Shown here piece after piece: positions 1 to 13,089 of a stretch of 64,000 bases of DNA. The translations under genes and the position numbers were made by a program. The notes under the pieces are model-generated. The model did not search any database, was not told the origin of the DNA, and worked only from the letters and a program-made list of their open reading frames with translations. How positions within the stretch are numbered: the stretch's first letter is position 1; each line of letters opens with the position of its first letter. Source of the DNA: Odontocerum albicorne (Eukaryota; Arthropoda; Insecta; Trichoptera; Odontoceridae); NCBI GenBank assembly GCA_949825065.1, contig OX463856.1, positions 12,647,238 through 12,711,237 of the forward strand, in the 5' to 3' direction.

Positions 1-837
1 CAATATTTTGATGCATTTCAACTTTTCCAAACGCTTGTACTGTATCACCTTACCATGTCCATGTTTTTTTGGCTAACGGTATTGAAAATAAGACACTTTA
101 TGTATATTACTAATGATGACTCATTTGCAAAAAAAAACAAGTTTTCAACGTCTTTCAGAAGTGAGTTAGGAATAGAAATCGATCTATTATTTTTTTACTG
201 AGGTGATGCAGCGCCCAACTTTTGAGCTTGATGACCATTACATTTCTCTCAGGAACAACATTCTGCACATTGAAAAATCTAAAGCATTGGCGTCGTATAT
301 AGTTATTTATTTTCACAAGTTTGCAACGCGTTTTCGCCTTTTTTTTTAAATACGAACATATCTTAATTTTCTGACTTATTTGAAGATTAAAAAAACAATT
401 GCAAGGGCTTACTGACCACAACAAAATAAATTTTCTAGGGTTGATCGCTGGATGTAACTTTTTTAAAATAGAAAAGGGTTATATTCTAGTTTTTATTCCA
501 GCATTCTTTTACATCTTCCAAACTGGTTGGATTTTTTGGTTGGAGGGATTGCTACAAGGCAATAAACCCACCATGTTATTAAACAAAACTTTATACCCTA
601 TATGATCTAACTAAAAGTCCAAAAGTAAACCTGAGGCACCCTATTGAAAAGTGTGAATGTTTAACATAAGCCAATGCCCGTCGGCCAATTAAATACTCAA
701 TAAATTTTTATAAAAAAAAATATGGTATTATACAATAGTTTGACCAGTAAAAGCATCGTGACCTATTTAGTTCATTGTAATTTTTCAATGTATCACATAT
801 AGATAATTGCTGAGTTTTTTTTTTCAAAGCATAAATA
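1..837. other. Intergenic DNA with a SINE 3' fragment
   Basis: This is AT-rich sequence with no recognisable gene. About 520-596 resembles the 3' half of the window's tRNA-derived SINE on the + strand: a GGTTGG block, then GATTGC, AAGGCAATAAACCC and a TGTTA-type tail. The tRNA-like head is missing there. The short open frames in this part have no recognisable motif. Confidence 0.45.
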
Positions 838-1240
838 ATGAATTCTTCTTCTTCATCGCCTGTTTTCTTCGGAACATTGTGGACTTCTGCTATGTCTGGA
901 GCTTGGTGTACCGTCCGTCTCCAGCCTTCCCTGTCCTGAGTAATGTTTAATGCACTACTTAAAGATGATATCGTTAACTCTCTTATTTAGTTCATCCATC
1001 TCACAGCTCACTTTTCCTTGCTCACCATTCCTCAACTATCCCCATGATCATCAGTTTCACCAAACTTTCATAATTCTGTTTTGCAATATGTTCTAAGTAC
1101 GTTCGGGCTTTTTTGCTTAATGCTGTTCAAAGTCTTTCAGTAATCTCAAATTCTTGGATAATAAAAACGTTGGTGCGCCTTTCATCCATGGGATACGCAT
1201 TTGCTTCCAACACCACATCTCGAAGGCGTGTATAATGTTT
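838..1240 (-). mobile_element. LINE 3'-end fragment (RTE-like endonuclease/reverse transcriptase C-terminus)
   Basis: Read on the minus strand, the segment translates with interruptions into the C-terminal part of a non-LTR retrotransposon polyprotein. I see AFEMWCW, then MRIPW and RRTNV, later KARTYLEHIA, and at the end GWRRTVHQAPDIAEV followed by HNVPKKTGDEEEEF. This order is familiar from arthropod LINE ORF2 ends, often mis-annotated as craniofacial development protein 2-like. Stops and frame changes show that it is an old, dead, truncated copy. No poly(A) tail or target duplication could be fixed. Confidence 0.6.
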
Positions 1241-1974
1241 CTTTTTCATCGTTCATGTTTGCACTTAATATAGCGCTATGAAAAATATAAGATATTTAAC
1301 TACATGGATTTTGGTAGTTGTTAAGCATTGATTAAAAATAAATGTTTTAATATCAAGAAAAATTTACTAATCAGCAAGTTTAAATATGAAAAAAAAACTT
1401 ATCTAGTTATTATTATCACAAAACACGCGGTACGCCGAGATTATATTTGATTTTATATTACATAATTTAACATTACATTAATTTATATTACATCATTTTA
1501 CATAACATAATAATACGATGGCCCATTTCGGTGGATTACGTTCTGTTATAACAAGTTTTAATACATTATAAAATATACAAAGTTTATTTTTTAGAAGCGA
1601 GGGGTAAGAGAAAGCACTTAATTTTATCTGGAAGGGAGAACCTTATTCAGGTATATTGTAAAGTTAAATAATGTGCAAACATATCACATCTGAAACATCG
1701 GTGGGTTTGTTTTCAGCCGAGAACAAGGGGTGGGACCTTTTAATGGGAACATTAATTGGTGTGATGTCAGTATAAGACTTGGTAGAAGATTCAGAAGTAA
1801 TTTGCAATAAACGGAATTCAAGAACTCGGTAAATAGAGGGAAGGAACATAATTATCGTATAAGTTTAGTGTTATTTTTTTGGTTTTATATGCATTGTTCT
1901 GAGAATGTATTAGTTACAGAATATTTATGAGATAATTGTTAATGGTTTAGACACCAACCAGAAATACTCGTATA
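1241..1974. other. AT-rich DNA, nothing recognised
   Basis: This is low-complexity AT-rich sequence, including a run of short 'acattaatttatattacat' variants near 1455-1515. I see no exon, repeat boundary or RNA gene. Confidence 0.4.
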
Positions 1975-2068
1975 TTGAGGGGACGTCAAGTGAAAACTGT
2001 CCTGAAATTATTTTTTAAATCTGGGTTCTAATGGTAATCGAATCCACAACTCCTGGTTTGGAAGATAT
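1975..2068 (-). repeat. tRNA-derived SINE, partial
   Basis: The reverse complement contains GTTGTGGATTCGATTACC followed by AGAACCCAGATTT. That is the B-box end of the tRNA-like head plus the T-rich junction seen in the better SINE copies of this window (for example at 4381). The 3' half is shortened and merges into AT-rich DNA. Confidence 0.5.
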
Positions 2069-2129
2069 ACTCGTACATCTAAATAATTAAATCATGAAAG
2101 TAATCAATATTGATAGACGGAAGTGTAAC

Positions 2130-2340
2130 GTGAACTAGGAAAATTAATTAAAAAAGCAGATAAAATGTGGTGGAAATGCAAGCACTGAGAAGAATATGTG
2201 ATGTATTCATATACGAGTATGACTGAATAAGAAATGTAATGATGGATAAGTAATGCGAGTTAAAAATATATGTGTTAAGAAGAGTAAAAAGGAGTTTGTT
2301 TTTGATTTGACATACACGTATTGATGAGTGGACGGGCTAG
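2130..2340 (+). mobile_element. Degenerate LINE fragment
   Basis: Positions near 2173-2203 translate as EMQALRRICDV, which matches the 'EM.ALRRI.GV' motif of RTE-type LINE ORF2 C-termini seen elsewhere here (35200, 62690). Flanking sequence is too decayed to define ends. Host-gene origin seems unlikely. Confidence 0.35.
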
Positions 2341-3460
2341 AAAAAAGTTACCAAAATAAATGTACAATTCAAGTATGAGAGAGAATTGTGGTATTGTCCG
2401 ACAGAAAAAAAAATATTGAACCAAATTAATGTACTATTGAAAGAATATAAAAATGCCGAGTGAAGGACATCGTGAAGAAATTTTTACTCTCTGCCCTTTT
2501 TGTCTTTTCAAGCAGGAAAATAGCGTGATGGTAAATATAAACAAAGAAGAGTATGTACGTTATTATTATATTAAAAGATCTACATATCTGGTCAGATAAC
2601 AGAAGCTCCATTACTTGTATCAATAATCTTATCCAATCTACTGGTTTCAAATAATAGTTTCGATGCATTTGAAAATTCCTGTAAAAGTACTGGCTTCTCG
2701 CTAGGCTGTCTGAATTACAAGCGCTTTTTTGTAAATATATTGAAAGCACTGAGAGTCATTTTCCACATCTCGTGATATTAGACCATAAGTTCACTGTCAC
2801 TTCTATTCTTTTCACACTAAGATGTCTTGCCACCGGAGGAGGAGTCCCTAAAGTAAAAAGTAAAAAAAAAACGATTTTATAGAGTAGCGCGCGTTTGATG
2901 TGGATTTATTTTGCTCCCCATAACAGCGCGGGATGGGTGAAATCTCGTATGTGTGGTGGGGTTTTATGTAATAGCATGCACAATAAGGTGATAAAACACA
3001 AACCAGCGGGTTTTCCGTCTTGGAAAATAGATTTGTCTGTTCTAAATCTGTTTCCTGAACCAATGATAGCACTTAACACAACAATACTACTCAGACACAT
3101 CAAGTAACAGCTACATGTAAAAACTATAATATTTTCACTCGCGAATATGATTAATTTAACACTACATCAAAAAAATGATTAAAATTTTACCTTGGAATTT
3201 TTCAGTCAACACCCCATTTTATTTATAAAAGTGAAAACTAAGGCCATATCTGTTATTATTATAATTCCTTGCTTTCTAAATTTTTATCGACAATAATGTG
3301 CCATTTGAAAGATATGCTTTTTCATTCGTATGATTTTCAGAGTATTCTAAAGAGATGATGGAGCCAACAGTATTTTTTATTTGAAGTTCACCACCTTCTT
3401 ATTGAGAACTTCTTTATTTGTAATTTTATTCTGTCACACAAGTGTGTCAACGTTGATGCA
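2341..3460. other. No gene recognised
   Basis: This is AT-rich DNA. Several overlapping short open frames occur around 2850-3105 on both strands, but they have no family motif, no splice context and no consistent coding signal. I see nothing supportable here. Confidence 0.4.
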
Positions 3461-3650
3461 ATATTGTATTGTATTTACACTTTCGTTGTGAACAATACAA
3501 CCTGGAGGGCTTATTGCAAGGAGATAATCTCTTGCGTTCAACGAGAAAGGTTAAGTGAACTAGGCTTAACCAGACAGGAATAATAAAAAAAATGAATTCC
3601 TACGAGAATCGAACTAGCAACTCGTGGGTTGCTAGAAATGCATTTTGCTT
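3461..3650 (-). repeat. tRNA-derived SINE, near full length
   Basis: On the minus strand the element starts with a tRNA-like head. The B box reads AGTTCGATTCTCG, corresponding to 'gagaatcgaact' on the + strand near 3604-3615. A T-rich spacer follows, then a core with GATTATCTCCTTGCAATAA and CCTCCAGGTTGTA, and a tail rich in AATACAATA. The order and content match the + strand copies at 4381, 23758 and 62010. Confidence 0.65.
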
Positions 3651-3696
3651 TCTTGGATACGAAAATCATCAATACTACATTTCGTTACCTTTCATA

Positions 3697-3775
3697 GACG
3701 GAAGGAAGGCATTATGTATTATTTTATAAATATTTATAACGGACGGAAGGAAGGCATTATGTATTATTTCATAAA
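3697..3775 (+). repeat. Short tandem duplication, two copies
   Basis: The block GACGGAAGGAAGGCATTATG followed by TATTATTT is repeated about 44 bp apart. It makes a short chance open frame of about 60 codons, which I do not call a gene. Confidence 0.6.
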
Positions 3776-4380
3776 AACACCTTACTTAGCAAGATTTAGA
3801 GAAACTTGTCATGGTAAAATGGAAATATCTTCTTGACTGTTTACATTTCCTTTATTAAGATCACTGTAGGTTGTGTTTATTTATGCAGGGTCTTGTCGTA
3901 AATGTAAAGAGGTCAGACGAGGTTGACAAGGTTTGTCACAGCTTTTCCTGAAGCGAGAGAATGGTTTAAATCTACTTGAAAAGGATTCAAATGGGCATCT
4001 GTTCATGATGTGGTTTGTCGTTTATGGGTTTCTCTAGTCAGAGTAAGTACCCGATAAATGCGCTTTAATTCTAAAGCACACTTTCAATAAAAAATATTAG
4101 TTTTAAATATTTGCGTTATACATGCGGGTGCGTCAGAAAATATTAAATGTGGATTTTATCTTATTTATCTGCCTTTTTGAGAGGAATCGGACTTGCTGAT
4201 CTGATTTTATTAATAGTTTTTATAGAAGACTTACCTATTATTCATAGTATCAAAAACCCGGTAACTTGGGTTCCTCCATGTCTAGTTTCGTGGATGTTTT
4301 TATTGTAAATATTGTCAAGTTCAGGAAGGTCTTTCTTCAGAAATTTATCAATCTTAAATACTGACTGAAAGACGACTTTT
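3776..4380. other. No gene recognised
   Basis: This is AT-rich spacer between two SINE copies. No motif, exon or repeat boundary is visible. Confidence 0.4.
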
Positions 4381-4588
4381 ATGCCTCAGTTGGTTAGATG
4401 CCTGTTTTCCAACCCGGAGATTGCGGGTTCAAACCCCGTTGGAACCAAGATTTTTTATAAAGAATTCCAATTAGGTTTTCACTTAAGGCATCTTTAACAT
4501 CTTTCTGGTTGGTTGGAAGAGATTGCCACATGACAACAAGTCTGCCAGGTTGTACTGTAAACAACGAAAGTGTAATATAATATAATTA
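4381..4588 (+). repeat. tRNA-derived SINE, full-length-like reference copy
   Basis: This is a good copy of a SINE family. The tRNA-like head has an A-box region (TCAGTTGGTTAGATGCC, about 4387-4402) and a clear B box GGTTCAAACCC at 4426-4436. The head is followed by CGTTGGAACCAAG, a T-rich spacer, then the conserved core GGTTGGTTGGAAGAGATTGC and CACATGACAACAAG, and a tail TGTACTGTAAACAACGAAAG ending in an AATATAATATAA stretch. The two internal promoter boxes fit RNA polymerase III transcription. Similar copies occur at 3461(-), 20161, 23758, 46611, 62010 and 63150. Confidence 0.75.
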
Positions 4589-6748
4589 AATACTGGTTAT
4601 TCCATTTTGATTTTATTTTATTTAATTAACTTTGAATTTTCTTTGATCGTATATTTCACTGGTTGTGTTTGAGTTTTTTTATATTGCATTGGAATGTAGG
4701 TAAATAATTAAATGCGCTTTATGTCGATTTTAGTTCTTGATATTTTACTTTTTATTTAGTTAATATATGGGCTGAATTTGTAATTTGTCTATGGTTTATG
4801 ATTTAATTGTAAATTTCCATGGTTTATCCAAATATTAAGCTATCATATATTTATCCAATAAATACATTTTGAAGCGTTCAGCAAGCTTATTGAATCAATA
4901 TAAGTTTATAACTCTTTTCGTTCCTTTCTACGTCAGTGCATCAACGTTAAGGTATTTTACCGTATCAAGTAGGCTTTGACTCAACTTTGACAATCACATT
5001 AAATGTTAATATCGTTTTAGAAATCATATACGAGTATCTGCTTTTTCATATTGCATCTAAACACTCAAACCCAAAATTCAATCACGGTTTTTTCAAACCA
5101 TTTTTTCCTATAGTTCTATCTAGTTGACGCATTTGTTTTTCTATTTAAGAGAAGGCACTTTATCCAGAAAAATCGTCAGATCTTTTTTTAAAATTATTAT
5201 TTAAAATATTTAAAATTATTTTATTTCCAAATCACTGACTTATTTTTAAAATAAAAAATACTGTCTTTTTACCGCAAACGCCTTTTGAGTGACAAACAAA
5301 CGACCTTCTTACAAAAAATTAATTTTGATAAATGATAAATGACATTTAAATGAGGACAACTGTGCGTAATTAATAACCTCAACGATTAAACTGTCCCTGG
5401 CAATATAAATTCATACACATTTTGAGTGGCAAATTAACCTCTTCTACCTGTACATTTTGTATGCACTCCGAATATTGCAGATTGCAACCGGTTGCAAATT
5501 CCGTTGAACGGTACCACGAGAAGTGGTTACCAGCAAGTGATGCTGGCAAAATTGGAATTAACTGATCATTGACGATGATCACTGCATTCTACACTTGTGA
5601 TTTTCAAATTGAATTGAGCACTTGTCCGATTGAATTGAGGTTTTAGGTTCACATGATTTTATAGTTATCGATGGGAAATTAAATTTTAATTTTGTTGTTC
5701 AGTTATCATATCGATAATTCTCATTATTTTTTTAGTAGATTTGAAATTAATCATAGGGTTTTTATTGTTTGATAGAACGTGTATAAAATAGCATTTTTTT
5801 CTCGAATTTAAAATTTATTTTATTTTTCCACGCACCTATGTATGGTATGTAGTACTCGTAAGTCAACGTTTCAGTCTGGGGTCAGAATTAGTCTCATTGT
5901 ATCGATTTTGAGATTGTTTTACAAAATAAATCAAAGTTTCCTCACTTCCGAGTGTTCAACAAGAATCCTTTTTTGTGATCCGGATTTCCTGTATTTAAGA
6001 ACAAGGCCAATTCATATTTATCTTTGAAGTTTCGCTCGGATGGAAAGTGTAGAAGATGAATACATTTATTTTTGTTTCTTCGTTTAAAGGGGCATATTAT
6101 TTGCTAAAGTATATCTCAAAAAGTGACATCATTGTATTGTATTTAGTGCTTTGTCGTCGGCACCCCTAGGAAGTTTTTCATTTTTCCTTTAAGAAGTAAT
6201 TAAAAAAAATCGTATCCTTTCCGTTACGGATGATGACTTCAGATGATCTTGTATTTCGCGCCACACAACAAACCACTACGGTTTATTCTTCATTTCTTCT
6301 CCATGAATCCATCTAGAATGTCATTGAAGTCCATTCTCACTATTACATCTAATTCTATTTATAATACGGGTAGTACGTTAAGTCTATTTTGTATCAGCGT
6401 GGTTACAAATGTGTTTTTAATTGCAACAGTAATAAAAACTTTCATTCCCTCAAGCAGTTTATTAGTGGTGTGCATAAATTAAATATTTAAATTAGAAAAA
6501 CAGTTCCTTTTTGAATTGTTAATTTGCTCAGCTGTAACATTGAATAGTTATGTTTATCATTAAAGTTTGAATATTTACTGAAATGAAAGTATTCTTCCAT
6601 ACAAAATTAATCTTAATCGTTTTTGTATATGTTTTAATAATCTATGTACGAGTATGAATCTTTGGGCGCACTCTCATAGTGCTGCACTCTTAACTAAATG
6701 TTTGCCTGTTAGCAACCGCGGTTATGTTTGCATTAAGCTTTCTTGTGT
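4589..6748. other. AT-rich intergenic DNA
   Basis: Nothing coding or repeated could be supported over this 2.1 kb. Poly-A/T patches and short inverted AT tracts (about 5190-5260) are present. Short open frames at 5379-5582(-), 5842-6027 and 6243-6482 show no recognisable motifs. Confidence 0.4.
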
Positions 6749-6808
6749 TGTATTATACAACAAACTGGTGGATTTATTGCCATGTAGTTATCGCTTTCAA
6801 CCAACCAT
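6749..6808 (-). repeat. SINE 3' core fragment
   Basis: The reverse complement reads TGGTTGGTTGAAAG, then CTACATGGCAATAAATCC and ACCAGTTTGTTGTATAATAC. This is the core and tail of the tRNA-derived SINE without its head. Confidence 0.6.
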
Positions 6809-8589
6809 AAATGTGCTAAAGAGGTTGTAAGTAAAAAGCAGACTCACAAAAAAAACCCTCACAAGCACCGGGTAAGTAAACAGATGCCCTAACAAATAAG
6901 TCACAAAGGTAATCATTTTTGGTATAATCTGAAATTATCAATGCTTGCTAATCTTAACACTGCAGTGGAACTAGCTACTCAGAAATGCAATCAAATTAAT
7001 CGGATCTATTTCCTCAGTTTAACTGAAAAAGATAATTTATGATTTGGGACACTAACGATCTCGGAATAATAAAAGGCTCCTGCATTGCTTGTGATCAACA
7101 CAAAATCCAGTTGTATAATACGACACTATATTAATTGAGAATTAAAAAACCGTGAGACAAAAATTACTTTTATTTTTTTTCAGGACATCTAAACCGGTGA
7201 AGCTTTCATTGTATGAATTGAAAAATAAAATTTATATTCTAGATATCATCACTTTGCATTGATCCATTGAGTTGTCGTAAAACGATCCATCCTGTCATGT
7301 AGCTCACGACTAAGTATTATGATTCTCAATTCCTATGATAGTCATTGACGACTCCTCTCCATCCATCTCTGCACTCCACGTTTCGAAGGGCAGTTATTAA
7401 GGGTAGTTCTATTGAATCTCTCTCTTGGTCAGTTCAACACATTGGGGCTCTTCTATTTCAGTGTCGTTCTTCGACGTTTGCAGTTTTAGGAGAGCTATCA
7501 ATAATGAAACAAATATCTCAATTATTCAACATTTATCTAAAAATATCTTTTACCGAATGAAATAAAATATAACATCTGTCAAAATTGTAATATGTAGAAA
7601 AACAAAATGTCACTCTTGTTGAAATTAGAATCCATAGACTCTAACATGGAATGCGCCCGGCCAGGCCGGCGGGTGGACCTATCTACTGCTACACAGTGAT
7701 CACAAGCTTTTCCGATCCCCTTGGCTACGAACCCATAGAATCGGAGGACTCGTCGAAAATATATAGTTACAATCAATCGGTGGTTCTCAGTTCTTCGAAA
7801 ATGGAGGTATTATTCTCAAAGAACTGAAAGTATTTGTATTGTAAAACACTTCTTTTAAAATTATCCACTGTTTAAGATGACTGAAAAAAAAATTAAACAC
7901 ATGATTTTCATCCAAACTATAACACTTTTAGGATCATTTTCTTGCAAGTATCACAAAACTATTTAACCTAGACCACAAGAACTGTTCATGTAGAAGAATC
8001 GATGTAAATATTTTCTCAAAAAAAATGGGTTCGCACTTACCATAAAGATTCGCTGGTTTGAGTGAAAATAGATATTTTTGGCACAACGTAGGAAAAATTC
8101 CTAACGCTGATTATAGTTGACTATGGTTCCACAAAGTAATAAAATAAAAGTTTCTCTCGGGAACCGATATTAGATTTAAGCGGAAAATCTAGAAGTTTCC
8201 ATTTTCGATTTGAATACCAAGATGTTATTGAATTGCTTAAGTAAATAGAAGATATGTGGTGTGTGAAGTACGAAATCCTTTATTTTTTTTTGTTTCCTCA
8301 TCATCGTCATCAATTCTACAAACAAGGATGAGTTTTGGCTACCTGCAGAATTTTCTGCCACCTATGTCTCCCAGCAGCATTTTTTCTGTAAGTGATACCA
8401 GTAAACGCCTGTTATTTGCCACACCAAGCAGCATCTCAGCTTTGATATTCCCATATTACAACGAAAAATCGCGTCGCTAAACAAATATTATCCTTGCAGG
8501 GTCAGTATACTGCATGCGGTATAAATTCCCAAGCCAGTGCAGTCTCATAAATTGTAAAACTTTTGTTTTTTATGATTTCTTGCTTGTGT
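6809..8589. other. No gene recognised
   Basis: This is intergenic sequence up to the target site of the LTR element. Slightly less AT-rich patches at 7345-7470 and 7640-7780 contain short open frames, but without family motifs or splice sites I can defend. Confidence 0.35.
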
Positions 8590-8593
8590 CATC
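8590..8593 (+). other. Target-site duplication (CATC), left copy
   Basis: CATC lies immediately left of the first TGTCA of the LTR element. The same CATC lies immediately right of its last TGACA (17836-17839). A 4-bp duplication is typical of Gypsy-type integrases and proves a single insertion event. Confidence 0.85.
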
Positions 8594-9438
8594 TGTCACA
8601 CCTCTTTCCTATTTAAAAAAATATTAGGTTGTACACATTTCAATACATAAATTAGTTATAACACATTACCATCATATGAGGTATGACACGGCCGTTCAGC
8701 TCAGCCGGTTTCTTAAAGAGGCAAGAACTCTTTAGATCTCTGGGGTTTGTTGGGTTCCTTTGACTCTGAATAACTCTCTCTCAACTCTCGCAGGGACAGG
8801 CGACACAATTAAACAAAGTATAATTTGGAATGAAACAGTTTATTATATTAAAAAAAAAGAAAAAGAAAAAAAATATAGAAAAAAAACTTGACGAATGTCA
8901 AGAAAAAAAGTTTAAAATTGGCAAGAAAGACTGTGTTGTATTTAGCAAGGGAGATTTCAATAACAATTTGAAATTACTTTGATCGGTGGGTTTTAGCGTG
9001 GCGACGAAATCCAACATTAATATAAAAAGGAATAATGTTCACCCATAATTAAAGATGGCGTTCTGACGTTCTGTGATAGAAGAGGAAGAGCGGCGTCGGA
9101 GCAACGTCAGTACCCGACCACGTTCCGAACGGAAGAGAGGCTGCCAGCGCCTCACTCCCCATAGCAAGGAAATACCAAAACAAGTGGTGCCAACCTCGAC
9201 AAAAATCATACTTGACAATGTTGTCATTGAATAAAAATGTACCTGACTGCTCGGGTAGCTACCCTTATTTTATTGTCTTAGTATTTTAAAATATTCAAGT
9301 ATTTCATAATATTTTAATCTTCCTGTTTTCAAGGCAAGCACATGGTCTCGACACCACAAGTTTCATAAATTATGATATGTCGCGAATTAACAATTTCAAG
9401 GACGTGAGGTATGCAATTTATCAAATATAGTCCTGACA
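8594..9438 (-). repeat. LTR, left copy (3' LTR of the minus-strand element)
   Basis: This is an 845-bp LTR with TGTCA/TGACA ends. It differs from the copy at 16991 at about six positions, for example c/a in 'ataacacatt', g/a in 'aataatgttc', t/c in 'gtcagtaccc' and a/g in 'ttcaaggac'. An A-rich tract with AAAAAGAAAAAG patterns lies in the middle. A 62-codon minus-strand frame (9039-9227) is shared by both LTRs but resembles no known protein. Confidence 0.9.
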
Positions 9439-9447
9439 CCCCACCCT
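9439..9447 (-). promoter_or_regulatory. Polypurine tract
   Basis: On the minus strand AGGGTGGGG directly abuts the start of the 3' LTR (TGTCAGG). This is where plus-strand DNA synthesis is primed in LTR retroelements, and it independently supports the minus-strand orientation. Confidence 0.75.
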
Positions 9448-9764
9448 AAGTTACCGAAAGAACAAAAAAAAACAACAAAAAAAATAAATTATCCTCCGTA
9501 TATCACAGACGCATCAGTCCGAGGGATGTTTCTAAGGAGCGAGGGGTGTATGTACCCCTCACCGGATACGGTTTCGTGGCCGATTTATCTCTAGTCAGCA
9601 TTTGCCATAGGTGTAGTCTTAATTGGTGTAAGACCGACCACGAGGAAGGAAACCACGTAAACCTTTTCCTTGACTAGGGTCCTAAACAATTTAACATCAA
9701 CACATAGCCGGTTACACAGGAGCGGGGAGCAGTCCTCCCCAACTCCTTACACACAAAAAAAAAT

Positions 9765-9890
9765 ACACAATGGTACAAGATTACAGGAAATTGGTACAAA
9801 ACAAAACAATACACAAAGGTACAAGATTACAGGAAATTGACACAAAACAAAACAATACACAAAGGTACAAGATTACAAGAAATTGATACA
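9765..9890 (+). repeat. 46-bp tandem repeat, about 2.7 copies
   Basis: Unit starts fall at 9765, 9811 and 9857, exactly 46 bp apart. Each begins ACACAA(A/T)GGTACAAGATTACA. The array lies inside the LTR element near its 3' end (minus orientation). Confidence 0.85.
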
Positions 9891-10500
9891 ATATTAATAA
9901 AATCAAATCACAAAAAAAAGAAATTACAGTAATATTATACAATCTGTTAATTCAATTAATAAAATATTAAACAGCAAGGTCAACTAACAATCAAATGTTG
10001 ACCAGGAGGGAAACAAATCAGTTAAGCCATTCTCTCATTACAATATTCTGAGAAATGGACACAGCTTAACCAAAAATAATAAAACAAATCTGCAGTCTTC
10101 TCCCAAAGGCCGACTTTAGTGGGTTCACTGCAGGTCACGGGCCAACCTATGAACCAGCTGATCTTCAAAGGTGATTCCTGAAATTCTACCCTATCAAATG
10201 TGGATTCCGTCCAACCAACCACCCACATGGCTCAACACAAAATTACAACCCCACTTCCCTTGATACACCAAAGACAATACTTTACAACACAATCCTTTCT
10301 TCGCCCTTCCCTATACTGCACAGTCGGGAACCGATAAATTTTAAAGCGGCCCCTTATCACGGGCGCTTTCCACAATACGACCGCCCCTGGCTTACAGCAC
10401 AAGGCGGTCCAAACTTCCGGCCACTTCCGGGCGAAATGATAACAACAATGATAACAATAAATTTCGCAAGCCAATATTATCATTTTTAAATCTCAAGAGG

Positions 10501-10757
10501 TTCCCACAGAACCTTACACGTCGAATTTCAAATATCCTATAGTTCACACAGAACTTAACTAGGGTTTATATCTCCTTAAGTTCACACAGAACTTTACACG
10601 TCGAATTTCAAATATCCTATAGTTCACACAGAACTTAACTAGGGTTTATATCTCCTTAAGTTCACACAGAACTTTAAACATTGAATTACAAATATCCTAT
10701 AGTCCACACAGAACTTAACTAGGACTTCTATCTCCTTAAGTTCACACAGAACTTTAC
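10501..10757 (+). repeat. 80-bp tandem repeat, about 3.2 copies
   Basis: Units begin at about 10501, 10581, 10661 and 10741 with TTCACACAGAAC. Each unit contains a second internal TTCACACAGAACTTAACTAG, so the array has an approximate half-unit substructure. It lies inside the LTR element. Confidence 0.85.
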
Positions 10758-13089
10758 TCATATCTTAGGTTTCCTCAGACTCCAAGGTCTGGACAACCGT
10801 TGCAGCAACAATTCACCACCACACAGAATGGTAACTGTATAAATGGACCCTAAGTCCACAAAAAAAAAAAAAACACAAAACATAATACAAAATTGGCGAT
10901 TAGCCCCGGTTGAAAGCAGGACGCATCTACGGACCCCCAGAACAGAGCCAAGAATCACGTGATACCACATACACAACTATGGTCATCTAGGATCCGAGCG
11001 ACAGACACGCGACCCTCACGAACCGAAGCTACCTTAGCCCGAAACATGTACATGACAGAACATATCTGTATTCGCAATTGCTAATATGGGTTCATGAAGC
11101 CCGTGATGGAGACACACAGCAATCCATCCCAGATGTATTCTCAGGCCATCTTCAAAACCTTTATCGGTTGGGAGGCTAGCTTCTCCCAACCCGGACTCTT
11201 AAGGCTGCCCAAGGCCTCTCGGTGATTCACACCGAACCAAAATAAGGAGACAATAATAAACAACAAAAAACTGGGAATTCAATTTACCGAGCGAGACCCA
11301 CCATACGTCCGACCACAAGGGCACGGGTTCGTTTCGAGATTTCACTATCCAAGAAACGCAGCCCCCAGTCATAACGCATGCTGCCAACGCTACAGTAACC
11401 AGAGCTCTTATCCCAAAACTCAAACAGAGCAAACAATACAACGGTAATCATCGTAACAGTTACATAAAATCAGTACAAGTTCAAAACAGAACAAAAATAC
11501 AACGGCAATTACCGTAACAATTACATAAATTCTGTCAAAGTTCATTCGAGAACGCACCATACTCTTATCCTTATTCCTCCCAGCAGCACCACTAGAACCT
11601 CCACATTTCCCATAAACCTTTCATCGCGCTGCCTCACAGACTACCTTGCGACCCCGTACTCGGTGAGTGCTTTGACAGAACAAAATATATTATAATATTT
11701 TACACAACAACAACAAAAAAAATAATTAATTTTTATTTCAAAATATATACTCCACACTCAACAGGAGTCAACTCGTCAACAATATGACCCATTTCAATAT
11801 TATAGCCCTTCAACACCGTGGAATGCTACACCTCTCCAACAAGAAATTCCGAACACATCAACGGCTATTATCATTATGGAGCCCCGTCCAAAAATTAACA
11901 TTTACTGCGTGCGACTATCCGAAACGGATACTCCACTGTACCATCTGTACAACCTTTTCCAAAATTCAACTCGGCGGAAAGCAACACCTCTTCCATAGCA
12001 CTACTGAACAATTCAACTGCTATTAAACTTACGGACCACCGTCCAGCGATAGCATTTGCGCAAAGCAATTATCCACGATGGATACTCTACTGAATCCTCT
12101 GTACAATCCTTGAAACGCTACTCCCGTGGGAAGGGTACACCTCTCCACCAAGAAGTTCGGAATACCTCACGAATTCCTACCAGATAAGATAACAATTAGG
12201 GAGACAAACCTTCCCTAATACGAAATTCTGAAGACTTCCAAGAATTTCTTCACTTAATGCCCTAACTTCTGCAGCCAATAATTCCGATAGGGAATCAAAT
12301 GAGAAGGTAGCAATTACCACTAATCAAACCACAACAGCTGTCAGGTAGCCCATACCTGAGCTCGCATTACACAAGAGCAATTTGATCCTGAACGTAATAC
12401 GTGTACCTTCTACAAACGGTACTAATCATCTATGTATTACATGAATTCTTACTTCAGAAGGACCTAAGTCCTTCGTTGAGATACATATAATCCTACTCTA
12501 GGCTCTCAGCATTCCGCCACTCGTGGTCTAGGCTCAGGTTCATTGAACGCCAGGTGTTCTTTGGTGGAGTCACCGGGTTGAACACCAGCCCATACATAGA
12601 ACATATGGAAATGAATCCATACGAGATTGCCCACGGCCAGCTCACTTATTCATTCACCCTTGTGCAATAATAAATTCGCACCGGTGACGTCACTTGACAT
12701 ACTAAACGGTGATTCACCAAGGAATCCGCCAGTGTATACCCTCAAGGTATATAACAAAATATTTAATTTAATTATTTTAAGAACCATTTTCCTAACCATG
12801 AATGACTCCCAATTAGGCGCTGACGCTGACCCATCACTACACTGTCAACTATCAGCTTATCTATAATCCACCCGGGCACAGAAGCTGTGCTCAGGACCGG
12901 ACCCATATCATATGTTCGCGTCCTTATCGTGTGACGACGGACTCACCGCATAAGATCTGTTCTAAGCTATACTGTAGTCACTAGTCAATTTATATAGTAT
13001 ATGCAACTACTAAACTTCAATCGTTTTCTAATAAGAGAATAACCCCTGTATTCCTTCCTTCTTACAAGACAAGAATGGTACATTTAATA
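10758..13089. other. Interior of the LTR element, non-coding
   Basis: This part is less AT-rich than the flanks but has no frame above about 80 codons on either strand and no retroelement protein motif. There are CAA/ACA-rich stretches at 11240-11530 and 11700-11730. A short poly-A run sits at 10860-10875. Confidence 0.5.

Noticed and set aside
9039..9227. 62-codon minus-strand frame, identical in both LTRs (also 17436-17624)
   Set aside because: It is identical because the LTRs are nearly identical, not because of selection; it has no family motif, and the related solo LTR does not keep it.
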